Assembly: GCA_021234155.1 (NCBI GenBank)
Contig: JAJEKV010000897.1
Location: forward strand, 1 to 64,000
Direction of reading: 5' to 3'
DNA: 64,000 nucleotides
Origin: Isoetes taiwanensis
Lineage: Eukaryota; Streptophyta; Lycopodiopsida; Isoetales; Isoetaceae
Shown here one piece after another: positions 26,060 to 38,490 of this stretch. The number at the start of each line of letters is the position of its first letter. Position 1 is the first letter of the stretch. The notes beneath the pieces are model-generated. The model was not told where the DNA came from and searched no databases. It worked only from the letters and a program-made list of their open reading frames with translations. The position numbers and the translations under genes are program-made.

Positions 26060-27457
26060 ACAAGAGGTATAGAAAGCCGGAATCTTCAGAAGCAAAAGTA
26101 ATATAGAGAAGAAGACGGTAGAAGCTAAAGGGAAAGAGAAGTTGGCAGTAGAATCTATTCCTTTGAACACAAAATTTTTACACAATATAGAAGTGGTCGA
26201 GAATAAAATCACCAGAATTTCTAATGAGAGGGAAACTTGTGCTTTGGAGTTGAATGATATCCTTGTCATAATGGCAGTAGAGGAGATATTAAACTAGGCT
26301 TTAAGTGGCAATGTGGCAGACAATACTATTGAGCAAATGAAAAAGGAATTAGAACTCAAAAAATCTTTGCAAGTAACTTCAGAGTTAGAGAAAGACATTG
26401 CTGAGCTTGAAAAAAGTATTATGCTTGAGGCTTAGGCAACAAAAAATGGCAAGTTACAGGAAGATCAATCCAAACACAACAGCAAGAAGGGATGAATTGC
26501 AAGGTGAACTTCACATGAAGGATGCTAACCTGTCAATACTGAGATAACATCAATAACCTGGAAGAACTGAAAGGTATGAAAATTTTACCAATTACAGTCA
26601 ATGCAGTTAGTAGAAACATACCTGTGCTATTTGAGAACTCTTATGCTGCATATGGATTAGCATTCTCCAGTGATTACAGATTATCAGTAAAACTCAAATG
26701 TGATCATAAATATCACTTACTATGCACGGCTTTGTTGTCTAAAGGTAAATGCATTGTTTGCAATTCATCTATCAGCATTATTTTTAGAGCTTGGTATGAC
26801 AGCGCCTGTGGATGAGAAGCTTGAAAATACAGGATCACTTTCCATTGTACATGATAGGAGAACTTTAACTCTTGGAAATCTTGCTCTGCTACCCTCAAGT
26901 TCAAGATCTCCTTATAAGATTGGAGCAAATAATGTTATATTAACAGATGATGAGGGTGAAGCTGCTACAGGAAACCTTGGGAATGTTGTTGAGGGGAAAG
27001 AAAATTCAGAGTCACATGGAGAGAATGATACAGAAAAGAAAAAGTTGAAGAAAAGAAAAATTTCACCCAAATCAAAAGCGCAGGTTGCAAAGAAACACAA
27101 AAGCAAAGATAAATCAAGCAGGAAAGGAGAAGCAACCAAGAAGGTTCAAGAAAAACAAATATGAAGAGGACATATCCATTCAGAAGCAAGAGGACTGATA
27201 AAAAAGTTGCAGTAGAGGCTGACGTACAGACAAGTTTAGAGGTGCAGCAAACAACAGATGAAGCACTTGTAACACTTAATAATGCTTCTACTTCGGAAAG
27301 CATCATCATGACAGCTCAATCTGCTGCCACTAACATTGTTGAAGAAGAAGATCAGGCCCCAACTCCAAAAGAAGGTAATCTATTTCAAGCTACACTTGCT
27401 GCTCTTAATGACAAAAATGAATCTGTCTCAATCAAGGCTCTGTTACATGAAAATTAA
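26060..27457 (+). pseudogene. Broken coiled-coil, lysine-rich protein gene of unknown function
   Basis: I do not recognise this gene. From about 26,060 the plus strand reads a heptad-rich sequence (EVVENKITRISNERE, then EQMKKELELKKSLQ and SELEKDIAELEKS), typical of a long coiled coil. It is interrupted by TAG at 26,295-26,297 and at 26,433-26,435, and by a frameshift near 26,495, after which KDELQGELHMKDANL continues in another frame. A later open stretch (to 27,164) holds an acidic segment, then a very basic one rich in KKKLKKRK and KHKSKDKSSRK. A further frameshift near 27,160 leads into a 98-residue tail (27,161-27,457) beginning MKRTYPFRSKRTDKK. The order coiled coil, acidic, basic and Ser/Thr-rich tail suggests one ancestral nuclear or element-encoded protein. 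It could be a retroelement gag-like product or a decayed host gene. Confidence 0.5.
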
Positions 27458-27754
27458 CTAGCCTTGATTCCATGCAGAGATAATTAAAAATAATTCCATA
27501 TCAGTGAAAGGAAGTGGTGTAGCCATTAGAAGGTTGATCTTTTGAGTGTTATCTATATATAATACTAAAAGCAAATAAGAGGATAGTCTGTGCGCAATCT
27601 TATTTATTGATTTTGTTGTGTTTCACAACTTCTATTGCAATCCGTTAGATTTAAAAGCAATTGGAAAGGGTTCGTGTGTGTTTCTGCATTTCTTAAGAAT
27701 GTCAATATAACTGATTAGCATTGCAATTGGGGCATTTCAGGGTGCATCGCATTC

Positions 27755-28286
27755 TTTGGCCATTCATGATTGTACACGACGGATAGAGCATCTCCATTTC
27801 AAGGGCAGGCATGTTGCTAGATGAAGGACCAGCATTTCGATTTTCTAGGCTGCAAAGATGGTATTTTCAAAGCTATTTAGGGAGCATCGGCGGAGATTGG
27901 ACACGGATTCCTTGGGAGCCAGAGCAAGTGCATGCTTGAATAGGGGGTTTTCTTTGAGATCGCCTCCTTTCCAGTTGAATTTGGCCTCGATTTTGCCCTT
28001 TATCTGAAGTCTGTGTTTTTCCTGGAAGGTCGGATATGTCTGCCACTAGAATAGAGCTAGAAAGGTAAGAAGTTCCTTGGCTTCAATTAGAAACGACCTT
28101 TTTTTTTTTTTTTTTTTTTTATCTAAACCTACTACACGTAGCATGATTTTAATCTTTTCTTGGGCCATTCATGATTGTAGACGGCGGCTAGAGCATCTCT
28201 ATTTCAAGACTAGGCATGCTGCTATATGAAGGACCAGCATTTCGATTCTCCAGGCTGCAATTATGGTATTTTCAAAGCTATTTAGG
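27755..28286 (+). repeat. Direct repeat pair of about 125 bp
   Basis: 27,755-27,882 and 28,162-28,286 match closely; both contain GAAGGACCAGCATTTCGATT and TATTTTCAAAGCTATTTAGG. A T-run (28,099-28,120) lies between them. No coding function. Confidence 0.8.
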
Positions 28287-28396
28287 GCTCAATCTGGTAT
28301 AGAATCAGAGTGATCCGTTAACTTGGTCTTTAATGGTTTTTAGTGTATTCTTGAAGTTGTCTTTTTATTCGAGCCTGAATAGAAGCTCATTTGTAT

Positions 28397-28529
28397 TGAA
28401 GAAGGATCGAGGCATGTCATCCTCCAAGGCCACTTTTGTTTAGCATTGATGCTTGCTTGACATTTTTGTTGAAGAAGGATTGAGACATATCATCCGCCAA
28501 GGCCACTTTTGTTTAGCGTTGATGCTTGG
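28397..28529 (+). repeat. Tandem repeat of about 70 bp, two copies
   Basis: Copies at 28,397-28,456 and 28,469-28,529 share TTGAAGAAGGAT and AAGGCCACTTTTGTTTAGC. Confidence 0.8.
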
Positions 28530-28539
28530 CTCGACCTAA

Positions 28540-30119
28540 TGAACACAATTTCTTATGAATCTCTTTATAATGGATAAAAAATGTCCTTCGATATTCAATA
28601 AGATGTTTGTAGTGCTTGAGTTTTATGAAGAATAGCAAAATTTTATTGTCCATTCGATTCCAGGTGTTGGCTCATTACGGTACAACATTTTCTTCATCAG
28701 TATTCATCTTTGAGACATCGGTAATGTGACTGTTACTTTGATTACGTTAGAGCATATTGTATGTTGTGATAAACATTTTTCTGCCTTTTCAAGATACCAT
28801 ATTTTCACTGTTAATTCTTTGGCAGTGTTCTGGAAAGCAAGAGAAGCAAAGTTATAAACCCATTCATTTTCAGGATATACCTTGCAGTCGTATTCCAGCT
28901 AAGCTTCTACAAAAGCCTCCAAGGCAGCACTAATCGGATGTTTTTTGCCCGCGATGGTGTTTTTCACGGACGGTTCCCGATTGGTCCGCTGTTGTTTCTT
29001 TCTCGGCGTGGCCCTGAAGCCTCCAAGTTTTGTTATTCTCTGTATTCTTGTGTTTTGATACGTTCGCTGTCTTGAAGCTTCTAACCTTCTAACGAGTCAT
29101 TCTCCTTTTCAAACTTCCACTGCAGGTTAGTTTTTGAAGATGTTTAGACTTTCCACATTCGGATGTTGCAGGCAGACATTGAGAGCATTTTCATTAGGAT
29201 TTTCCTCAAAAATCTGCAAGGGCAGAGTTTTTTCATTCCAATAAGAAGCTGGATTCAGTTTTTCTCACATTTGCCTCGATTAAGTAGTGGAGAAATCATA
29301 TTTTTTCTTGCTTTATACATTTCCATCGGCTCTCGATGATTGTCTAGTTTCGGAGTATGTTTTTCAATATTTTCAAACTTTTCTACCCGTAGGATGGGAA
29401 TCAATTTGTACTCAGTGATTTTTACAAAGCTCAATGAGAACACCATCGGCCAACATATGTGCTATATAGGACCTTGCCACAGAATGAAATACAATATGAT
29501 TGGTTGCCAATTGATCAAGGATATGGGTCTAATGATCTTTTCTTTTCATCATTTCATATTAGAAAAAAAGATTTTTAGTAATCATATTATCTAACATCTT
29601 CTTTATTGAAATGGGAGGACAATGGTTTTTGTGTTAGCATCGCTATAAGTAATGATGTATATGGCGTTCCCTCTTTCCCTTGCAGTGTCTTCTATGTTGA
29701 TCTTCCTCTTCTACCTCCACTTTCTTCGTTACCTCTATCGCTTTATTCATTCATTGTTCAGATTTTCGCTCTGCCATTGCTTTGCCTCTCAGATTTTCCT
29801 TCCTTGTGGCAGTGCCATAGCGCCAGGAGCTTTTCAGCACTAACCTCGATTTCAGCTTTTGCATATCCCCTGATTAGATCAGGAAGGAAATAGAGTTAGG
29901 TAAATGTATTTCATTTTCTATCACACGTTTAGCATGTCCTTGACCTTTCATCATTTCTTTTTTCTATTCTTTAGACAAGTGATGCCTTTAATCTAGGCTT
30001 CAAAGTTGGAAATAGGTTTTTATGAGGTTTTCTTGGCATGTAGAATTTTGAATATGTACTGCCAAAAGGTGAGAGCTATTCAACATCTTTTATATTATAA
30101 AATTATAGCGTAAATATGT
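28540..30119. other. Non-coding stretch
   Basis: Nothing supportable. A pyrimidine-rich part near 29,660-29,800 produces short leucine-rich open frames that I regard as chance. Confidence 0.45.
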
Positions 30120-31110
30120 ATGTCAAGCATAAAACATATGGACGGCTCAGATCGTCTGCAGTAAATGTAATTGAGGGCTCAGATTGTGCTACGTGGCATG
30201 CCAAGTGTACTTTCTTTTAATGCCAAAAGGTGCTATAGGCAGTCCTCAAAAAGGCGCCTGTATGTTCGGAAGCGGCGTGGGGAAGATATGCGGCAGAAAT
30301 TCAAGATTACCGAGCGACCTGAGACATCATGTCACAAAACTGAAAGGATGTTTATTGGAAGAGACTGGTTGGAATAGCCCCAACCGTGGCTACAAATAGG
30401 TGACCAAGAGGTACAGACATGCCTTTTACCAAGAGACGTGACTATTGAGATATCCACGTCATCGATCCAGATCTTGTATGATCAATCTATCCTCAATACT
30501 CCCCCTTGATCAAAAGATCTGGGAGATGAAATCTTATTGCTTTTCTTCCTATCTTCAACAGCTTATCTCCCCCTTGTTGTGCAGCATCAGTGCACCATCT
30601 AGACAGCCCTGTACTCCCGTGTACATGCATGTCTCTCTCAAACCGAGAGCCTCTTTGTCAGAAAATGAAGCAATAAATTTCATGTCCTGAACATCTCTTT
30701 ACATGTCTTACTACTTGAGGATGCAAGATTACATAGTTCTGCATTTCTCCCCCTTAATCTTGTATCCGAAGATCAAGATTACATTGGGCCTCATGTCTTT
30801 AATCCTATCTACATGCTTTAAACTAGTGCGCTTCCTACACTACTACAACATGTATTATCTTAGGGCGATCCAGGCAAATAATCCAGTCCATAAAGGACTT
30901 GAATTCTTGAATAAACTTTCAGAATTTTTTTCTAGCTCGTTCATAGGTGGAGTTTATGTCTTTTTCTGTATTCCCATTGCTGTTACTCCACTCTGAATTA
31001 GATTCTGAAACCGTGGACTCTTCTTGAGGCGGCATATTTAGATTTAGAAGTCTGGCTTCACAAGTTTTTCGTGGCATGAACCACCGCTCGCCAGATTCCA
31101 TGGATCTCTA
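30120..31110 (-). mobile_element. Probable Copia-type LTR retrotransposon remnant
   Basis: On the minus strand the polypurine-tract-like AAGGGGGAG (30,507-30,499) is followed directly by TATTGAGGATAGATTGATC and further on by GATGACGTGG and a ACCTCTTGGTCACCTATTTG-like stretch. This resembles the start of many plant Copia LTRs after the polypurine tract. Two more CTCCCCCTT copies lie at about 30,567 and 30,748. The sequence upstream on this strand (31,110-30,510) would be the pol side but is too degraded to identify. The LTR end near 30,120 is not defined. Confidence 0.35.
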
Positions 31111-31884
31111 GCAATTATCCAAATCCAATACTGAATTCGTCTGGTGCTGTCTTTCTATTGGACTATTTTCTACCGAAAAACTAAAGCAACATGTTAAGCA
31201 TTACAAAAATATCAGGAGGTTAACTATATCAGGATCACTATCCAACAAAGCATTTGAATATATAGATTTGTATGGTAAGCTATCGTTAACATTTGCTGGA
31301 AAGAATAATCTGGCAATGCAGCATGCATTGGAGATGTTCTAACATTTTTAAGCATTAAAATCTTCTTGAGATAGCTCATTTATTGTATTAACAGGCACGA
31401 ATCCATGCATTTTCTATGGATGCCAACTTGCAGAGTTAATGTTAATAGGTGCAGGTTCTATTGCTAAAAATTTATAATTTCAATTTTAGATTCACGTATA
31501 TCCCAAATAATAACAAAAGTAGATGAAGAAATTGGGATCCAAATGAAGAGCTCTGAAACAATTCAGATAAGCACATTAGTTTGTTCAGACCTTTCTATTT
31601 TTAAAACTAAGTTGTTAAGTTTTAATTTCTTATTTGTATGTTTACCAAAGATTGTGGTAAATTTGCAGGTATGTTGTACATGTCCTCTATCAAACAACAT
31701 ATATGCAACCATTTATTTTTCAACATTGTAACTTTCAACTTTCAACTTTCATTCTATGCATACATGTATAAACGACCTTATGATTTGCATAATTAGTTAA
31801 AGACACTATTTGCTGCTAACAATATTGCCATGTACAAATATTGTACAAAATCTTGAACTGCTTATGTGAAGAACACTATGATAT

Positions 31885-32260
31885 TGGCATAATCGACAAT
31901 TAGGTGGGATCGCCTTATTGATCATATTATGGACATTTGAGAGTTCAACTCCTTGGACATGCATGCATCGTAATTAAATTATGGTATCTAAATATAATCA
32001 TTCTTGCATGAACAATATGGCATAGAACCTAGATGTGGACTTGATAATAACACAAATCTTCAAGGGCATGTAGATTTTCTCAAGGGGCATAGCACATGCT
32101 TTAAGCAAATAAACACCTCGATGTTCAATGGCATAATCCACAACCAGGTGGGATTGTCTTATTGAGGAGGCTATGGACATTTGAGGGTTCAAATCCCTGG
32201 ATATGCATGCATCATAATTAAATTATAGTATCTAAAAATAACTATTGCTGCATGAACAAT
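31885..32260 (+). repeat. Two direct copies of a tRNA-promoter-like repeat
   Basis: Copies at 31,885-32,016 and 32,129-32,260 match over about 130 bp. Copy 2 contains GGTTCAAATCC (32,186 onward), matching the pol III B-box and tRNA T-arm consensus; copy 1 has the degraded AGTTCAACTCC. An A-box-like TGGCATAAT lies about 55 bp upstream. This may be a tRNA-derived SINE or tRNA relic; no full cloverleaf is evident. Confidence 0.5.
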
Positions 32261-35200
32261 GGATAACATTGTTTTTTGTGGTCTCAAATATGTATGAACT
32301 TGGATGTCACACCATAGCTGAGAAAATTCTTTCAGCAGTATATTTCAGCAATATAATGCCACGGTTCTATTGCGAGCAATAGAATTGACATTCCTTGGAT
32401 GGGGACGCCTCACCTCACATCTCCTATTTATTCTCCCTCTTCTCCTATTTTCATTCATCGACGTTCTCTTGAGCTAGTTTCTCCTCCTTCTCTGCCCTAC
32501 CAGTTTCTAGAGTTCTTTGTGGATGGCTACCTATCCCAACCAGTTTCCAGGCCCCGCCTCTAGCCACAAAAATTCAATATTTTCTACAAGCAGCCCCACT
32601 CGCTCCATCTCTGGCCACAAACAGATTCAGATGTTTCTACAAGCAGCACGACCTGTTTCAAAGCACACCATGCTCCACAAACTCGGATTTCCACAAGCCG
32701 CCCGACTTGCATCAAGCACTCCATGCTCCTAGAATGAATTTCTTACAAGGTATGAATCTCGTTATTTACAATATTTCTGTTATTGGTTTCGTTTTGTAGG
32801 CTTGGTGCATCGGTGGTGGTTGTTCTGCTCCGGTGTATAGGAATAGAGTTTGCCACGGCTTGTTAGCAAGGTTTTTCCTTCTTTGCTTTTTGTTTGATTT
32901 GAAAGCATGATATCCTTGGTTTCGTGATCATGCATCCCCTTGGTTGTGATGGATTCATGGTTTCAGTTCTTTTTATTCCTTCCTTTTTTCTCTAAGTGTC
33001 TTTTTCTCTCTCTAACCTCTTCTTATCCACCCCCCTGCTATGTTTTCGATATCATGCCCTGGATTGGGTTTTCCAAAATTGCTTTCCTCCTTCTTCAAGT
33101 CGCATCTTTGGTTCTGTCTGGTTTGTGGATTAAGGTTGCTCGATTTTGCCCTTTTATACAGAATGAATTGGCAGTGGAGATCTATTCTGTTCTTCATTTG
33201 CTGGATTTTAGAGGGGTTAAATCTGTGATTGCATTCCCCCTTTCGATTCGCTTTCGCCATTGATTCTCGCTTTGACCGCCTCTGCTTTCCTTGGCTGATC
33301 CTATATTCAGCTGATTCTTTCAAGGGAAGATTGCAGATGAGCGAAGCAGATGCAGGTCAGATGCGGCTTGATTCTTTCCCTCTGCAATCTTTCCCTCTGA
33401 CCTCTCTTGATGGTCTGACCTCTCGATTCTTTCCCTCTGCAACCAGCAACTGCTTCTGCGTCTATCGCAAACACTTGGAAGCGGGATACCAGATTGTCCC
33501 CTTTTTGCTGGGGGATACCGAGATTCTACTTTCCCTTTTTGTTTTGAAGTTCTAGGGCCTTTGCACCTCTTTTTGTTTAAATTTTTTCCCATTCAATCCT
33601 CAAGTTTACTCTGGGCCCCGACCCTTTGCTCTGTGCTCGTCCCATAAGCTCTGTGTGGAAAAAAAAAAAGTTCATTCCGTCTATTTATCTATCTCATCTT
33701 TTTATCTATCTTATCTTTTTCGTTCATTTTAGCTTTATCTTTTCTCAGCTTTAATATGCCTTGCATTATCCTTTTCTTTTTATGGTTTTCATATATTTCC
33801 TATTAGCTTTATTATTTCTTGCTCTTTTGTTTCTTGTACTTGCTAGAGTCTAGTTCCTTGTTCATGTGCTCTTCATTTTCTTTCTCGAGCTTTTCCTGCT
33901 CATTTTTGTTGGTTCTGCATTTATTCTTTTGCTTGCCCCTTTTCTCCCCTCTTTCTTGGTTCTGTAGTTTCTCCTCATTTTGTATATTGGTACATAACAT
34001 TCTGAGGGTTTTTTCTTCTTGATTGCACATTAAGGGCATAATAGAGGTGCCTCTCTCTTGTTGGTTGATGTTGTGGATATAATTAACCCTTGGATTGGTG
34101 AGTCTGGTTTGGTTTTCTCTTTGAATCTAGCTTTGCAGTCTGGGTTAGGGGTTTAATGCTCCACTGTCCTTGGTTCAAGGTTTAGCATGGTTACCGCTTT
34201 GCCTAAGCTTCTTGTGACGTTCTTCCCTATTTGTTCCCTTAATCATAATGGTATTTCGGTACCCCAACTGTTTTCTACGATTTCCTTAATTTTATATTCC
34301 AGTATTCCTGATGTGTTTATAGGTTAGCCTTTGGTCAATTTGTTGGAGGTTTCTAGCTTTTTATTGCTCGTGCATCTATTTTAGGGTACGTGCTTCTATC
34401 AACAGGGGGTTCAGGTGTTTCGAGGACACGCTCACACATGCATGTTATCCTTATTTGTGCTACTATTTGTTGTCTATCAGTGTTGTAGCCCTTTGGTTGC
34501 AATTCACACACTCACATTATGCGGTGCTGAGGTCTAACATAATCGATCTTGATTTTTATTTCAGCTAATGCCCCATATGGGTGATGACCTAGGAGTTCTT
34601 ATGGGTTATTTATGTCTTTTGTATAAGGGTTTGTGGTTATAATGGAGCCCAACATTAACATTGCCTTTCTTTTACAGTTGGTAGGACTTCACCAATTCCT
34701 TCTATTATCTTTAAAGTGAGTTCCCTTTCCTCTTTGCATCGTGCTGAGATATTTTTTAGCTCAACGATCTGCACAGGGTGTATCCTCATTTACATATGGT
34801 TCTTACCATAGTTAGAGATGTGTGCTTGCATCTTTGCCTTATCTCCATCTAGGTTGCTAATTCATTTCCCAATTGCTTCACGTATATGTTGTCCTCGTGT
34901 CGTTTTCATGTTATCATAGCCAGGGTAGGTGCTTGTTGTCGTCGTTCATCTTTCTATCTTTGGATCATTATGTGTGGTGTGTGCTTGAGAAGGTGATGTC
35001 ATAAATTCCAGAAGGGATGCTACCAAAGTGGCATGACGTGAAATTACAGTGTAATCATTTGAAGTTTCAAGCTGATGCATATATTTTGGCACTTTTCATC
35101 TATGTTGATAGTCCTTACATCCCATGCTAGTAGTTGGCTTTTGTTGTCGACAAGCTGCATTGTATGTCTATATGATGTATGCATCTTTGAGTCCTGCATA

Positions 35201-35643
35201 TTTTGTTATAGTGGCATCTGCACCTTTATCTTGGGGTTTCTGTGTTACATGATCTCGCACCACGAGAGATAATGGTAGAAGATACGACTTTGTTTGCACT
35301 TGACTTATCTTGTTGACATGGTTTTGAGTTTTGTGTCCATACAATTACTTGCTTCTTCTACCTAGTGTTGTTTATACGTGATCTGCGCATGTTTTCACAT
35401 GCATTGGTTAAGGTAAATTCAGTCGAGTTATTCTAAGCTTCTACAGTTTATGTCCGGGTAGATCTTGTCTTTCTATGTCCTTGCCATTCTCACGTGGACG
35501 GTCTCGGTTTAGTATTATTTCTCCTTAATTGATCCTCCTCGTTGGATGGCACAGATTCTAGTCTTCATTTCTAGTTATAGAGGCTTATTCAAATGTTTTT
35601 GTTCCAGTTACACGTTGTTTCTTATTGTGTATCGGCAACCGGT
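32261..35643. other. Pyrimidine-rich non-coding stretch
   Basis: The plus strand is T- and C-rich and yields several 60-110 residue frames of low complexity. None has recognisable domains, and I see no splice-linked gene. Confidence 0.45.
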
Positions 35644-36400
35644 AGACACTTTGACGGACTGTATCTCTCACATCCGGTGTCAGATTTTCATGTGCTTGGG
35701 CTTGTTGGAAAGCTGGTTCAGAGAGCTTTTCAATGATGTATGATACCTGCATGCTTGTCTTTGTTTCAGTGCTCAAATCTGCTGTTTTCCGGGCTGTGTC
35801 CTAGGGTTTTTGTGGCAGCCCTTCTTCTTCCTTCTTTGAGAAGTATAGCCCTCGCCTGATGCCGTTGTTGGCCTTGGCCACTCGGTGTTGAAAGGTGTGT
35901 GTTGTACTCTTATTGAAGGTTAAGATAATGTTTTACTAATTCATATCCTAGTTCCTGATGGTGTTGTGGATGAAAGTCTGACACCAATATAGGGATTGGC
36001 GTATGTTTTAGTAAAGTATTCGGATTGGTCTCGCCTTTTGTAAGAGAATTTTGATGGGGTCATATCTCTCGTGATCCGGTGTCGATTTTCATGTGCTTGG
36101 GCTTGTTGGAAAGCTGGTTCAGAGATCTTTCCAACGGTGTATGGTACCTGCATATGCTTGGCTTTGTTTCTGTGCTCAAATTGGCACTTTTCTGGGCTGT
36201 GTGCTAGGGTTTCGTGGCAATTCCAGACACTTCAACGGACCGTATCTCTCACATCCAAAGGTCGATTTTCATGTGTTTGGGCTTGTTGGAAAGCTGGTTC
36301 AGAGAGCTTTCCAGCGGTGTATGATACCTGTATGCTGTCTTTGTTTCAGTGCTCAAATCTGCACTTTTCCGGGCTGTGTGCTAGGGTTTTTGTGGTAGCC
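35644..36400 (+). repeat. Three copies of a 165-180 bp repeat
   Basis: Copies at 35,644-35,820, 36,057-36,220 and 36,225-36,400 share TTTTCATGTG, GGGCTTGTTGGAAAGCTGGT, TCAGAGAGCTTT-type sequence and a GGGCTGTGTGCTAGGGTTT end. Copies 2 and 3 are tandem; copy 1 is separated by about 236 bp. They directly precede the GC-rich LINE at 36.4 kb and may be its 5' repeat or an older satellite-like family. Confidence 0.8.
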
Positions 36401-38084
36401 GGTACACACCGGATATCGAGTCGTCGCCCAAGTCATACCCAAGTCATGGCCACGGACCGCGGTCCGTGTGGACCCACACTTGGTTGGTGAGCTACCTCAG
36501 ACACACCAACCCATCCCGGGAAGGCCCAAACACACCAACCACGGTTGACCCCACGCCAGCAGAGCCCTCGGGAAGACCATGAAGCGGGGCCACCAAGGAA
36601 GAGGCCTCGGGGCAGAGGGAGAGGCGTCTTCCATGAAGAGGGAGGCGAGCCAAGGCCGATCGACCACAGGCGGGACATACAGCAATCCGGGCGGTCGAAC
36701 CTTTGGAGCCACATCTGTAAAGCGAGGGTTGAGGCAATAAAGGTGCACGCTTTGGTGTGCCTCCCATTGTAGGTGGAGAACATAACATCTCTGGACAAGC
36801 TGCGCAGTAAATTGGTGCCGTAAAAATGATGTAATCACAGAATTGGAGGATCGCAAGGGACAAAAGTGCATGATAGCATCCACTTGCTACAATTTGACGT
36901 ATTGCAAAGAATACCGTGCCAGGAGCTTGCAGATATGAGGGGCTGTAGACACCGCGGTTGGCAAATGCCATGGAAGCCGGGACGCCAGTGACAGAACCGC
37001 AGAGTGAGACACTGCAACACATGTCTCGATCCGTGCCGAGGTTGAGGCTAAGGCCACGCCACGGGAGCACGTGCCGCCTCCCCGGCCGAGGCTGCGAGGT
37101 CGCCAATGTGAGACAGGATTCCTGCGTCGCCTCGAAGCCAGCTGTGCGTAATCGAAAGTGCTCTTCGAGTAAGGGATTTAGCACGCAGATCGGGAGCTGC
37201 TGTGAGCCGCAGGCAGTCGTTGCCCGGCAAGGCAAGGGCCTCGGTGTCGGAGGCACATGAGCAACTCCGCCATTGCAGCGGAGATGGCAAGACATGACAA
37301 CGTCTGCAAAGAGGCGAGCTCCGGACTCAGGAGAACGAAACCACAACAAAGAACATACCAACCCCGAACCCACCAACCTACGGGGCGTCAGCACGGAACA
37401 CATTGCCGCGGACATACCGGATCCACGCCAGGGCCGCCACCACCCGTGGCCCGGCCCACGACCTATGCCTCACCCACCCCTCAACCAACACAGTGCGGCC
37501 CCACGAACTCGAGAACGAGCGCAGAGGCGCGAATGTGGTAGTGCGAGGCGGCCGGAGGAGTCGAGAGAACATCTCACTTCGGAGCTCGACCACCGCAGAT
37601 CTTGGACCCGATGATGTTCCGACCGCGGACCATTGGAAAGGCGAAGTCGTCATGGAATTGATACGGTCGCCCGGGTGGTCATCTTCACGATTGAGCGTGC
37701 GTGCCAGGCGGGTGGCCATCTGCGTCGGGCGGAAGTTGAAGGGAGACGGCTGTGATGCGTGGCCGGGACTTGACCCCCCCACGCACAAAAGAGATCCGGC
37801 GTGGCGCAAAGTCGAGGGCTGCCAAGAGACATGGAGGGGCGGGGGCTGGTGGGGGAAGGATCGCGGGAATTGAGCTGACCAAACGAGGATGCGGGCACTG
37901 CCCCTCGAGTCCCCCCGAGGGGCCCCCAGCCTGAGCATCCACATCTTCCGCTCCCACAGGACCCACCACTACCACCGGACACGGAGGTGGCGATGCATGC
38001 CACTAAATAGGGATCATGCCTGCGTGGTATCACGAAGTCGCCGGGCTTTCCATGGCGAAGGGGCGATCTCAATTCGGGCCGCCA

Positions 38085-38490
38085 TGGACATGGACATTAT
38101 CTTCTGATGGAAACATGGGAACATCTTTGGTCCAAAGCTACACGATTTGCCGGGGATATCAGCGCTACTCCATCTTCAATTAGTGCTTAGGAAGCGAGGG
38201 CGAGGAATTGCGTGTTACTACCGTATACGGCCTTGGCCCAATCGGTCTCCCCCGGTATGCATTGACACAGCTGTGATACACAATGGGTACAGTGCGTGAG
38301 CAATGATGGCTCTCTTTGTGGCTTTCTGTTGCTACCCACATGCCGAGAGCAACTTTTTTACCACCACGCACTTGATGTGGATGACAAAAAGAGCCCTATG
38401 TCGATCTATATGATGACATCTGTACAGCATGCATAATTGGGCAAGGTCATGTTGCTTGAGACTTCAATGCGCGCCACGTGACGTAGCAGA
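38085..38490 (+). pseudogene. LINE endonuclease domain remnant
   Basis: Reading across frameshifts: MDMDIIF followed by a METW stretch (the family pattern is MDI..LQETW), then RKRGRGIA, then CYPHAESNFF and ALDVDD, and finally a DFNAR stretch near 38,464 that becomes visible only after a one-base frame change. These match the order of the apurinic-type endonuclease that nicks target DNA for target-primed reverse transcription. At least four frame changes occur, so it is inactive. Confidence 0.65.

Noticed and set aside
33812-34039. Charged minus-strand frame rich in Glu, Lys and Asn
   Set aside because: It mirrors a T/C-rich plus strand; low complexity explains it.
36492-37944. Long minus-strand open frames (up to 307 codons) in GC-rich DNA
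   Set aside because: They are antisense to a decayed plus-strand LINE, overlap each other in several frames and have no domain; high GC content makes such frames likely by chance.
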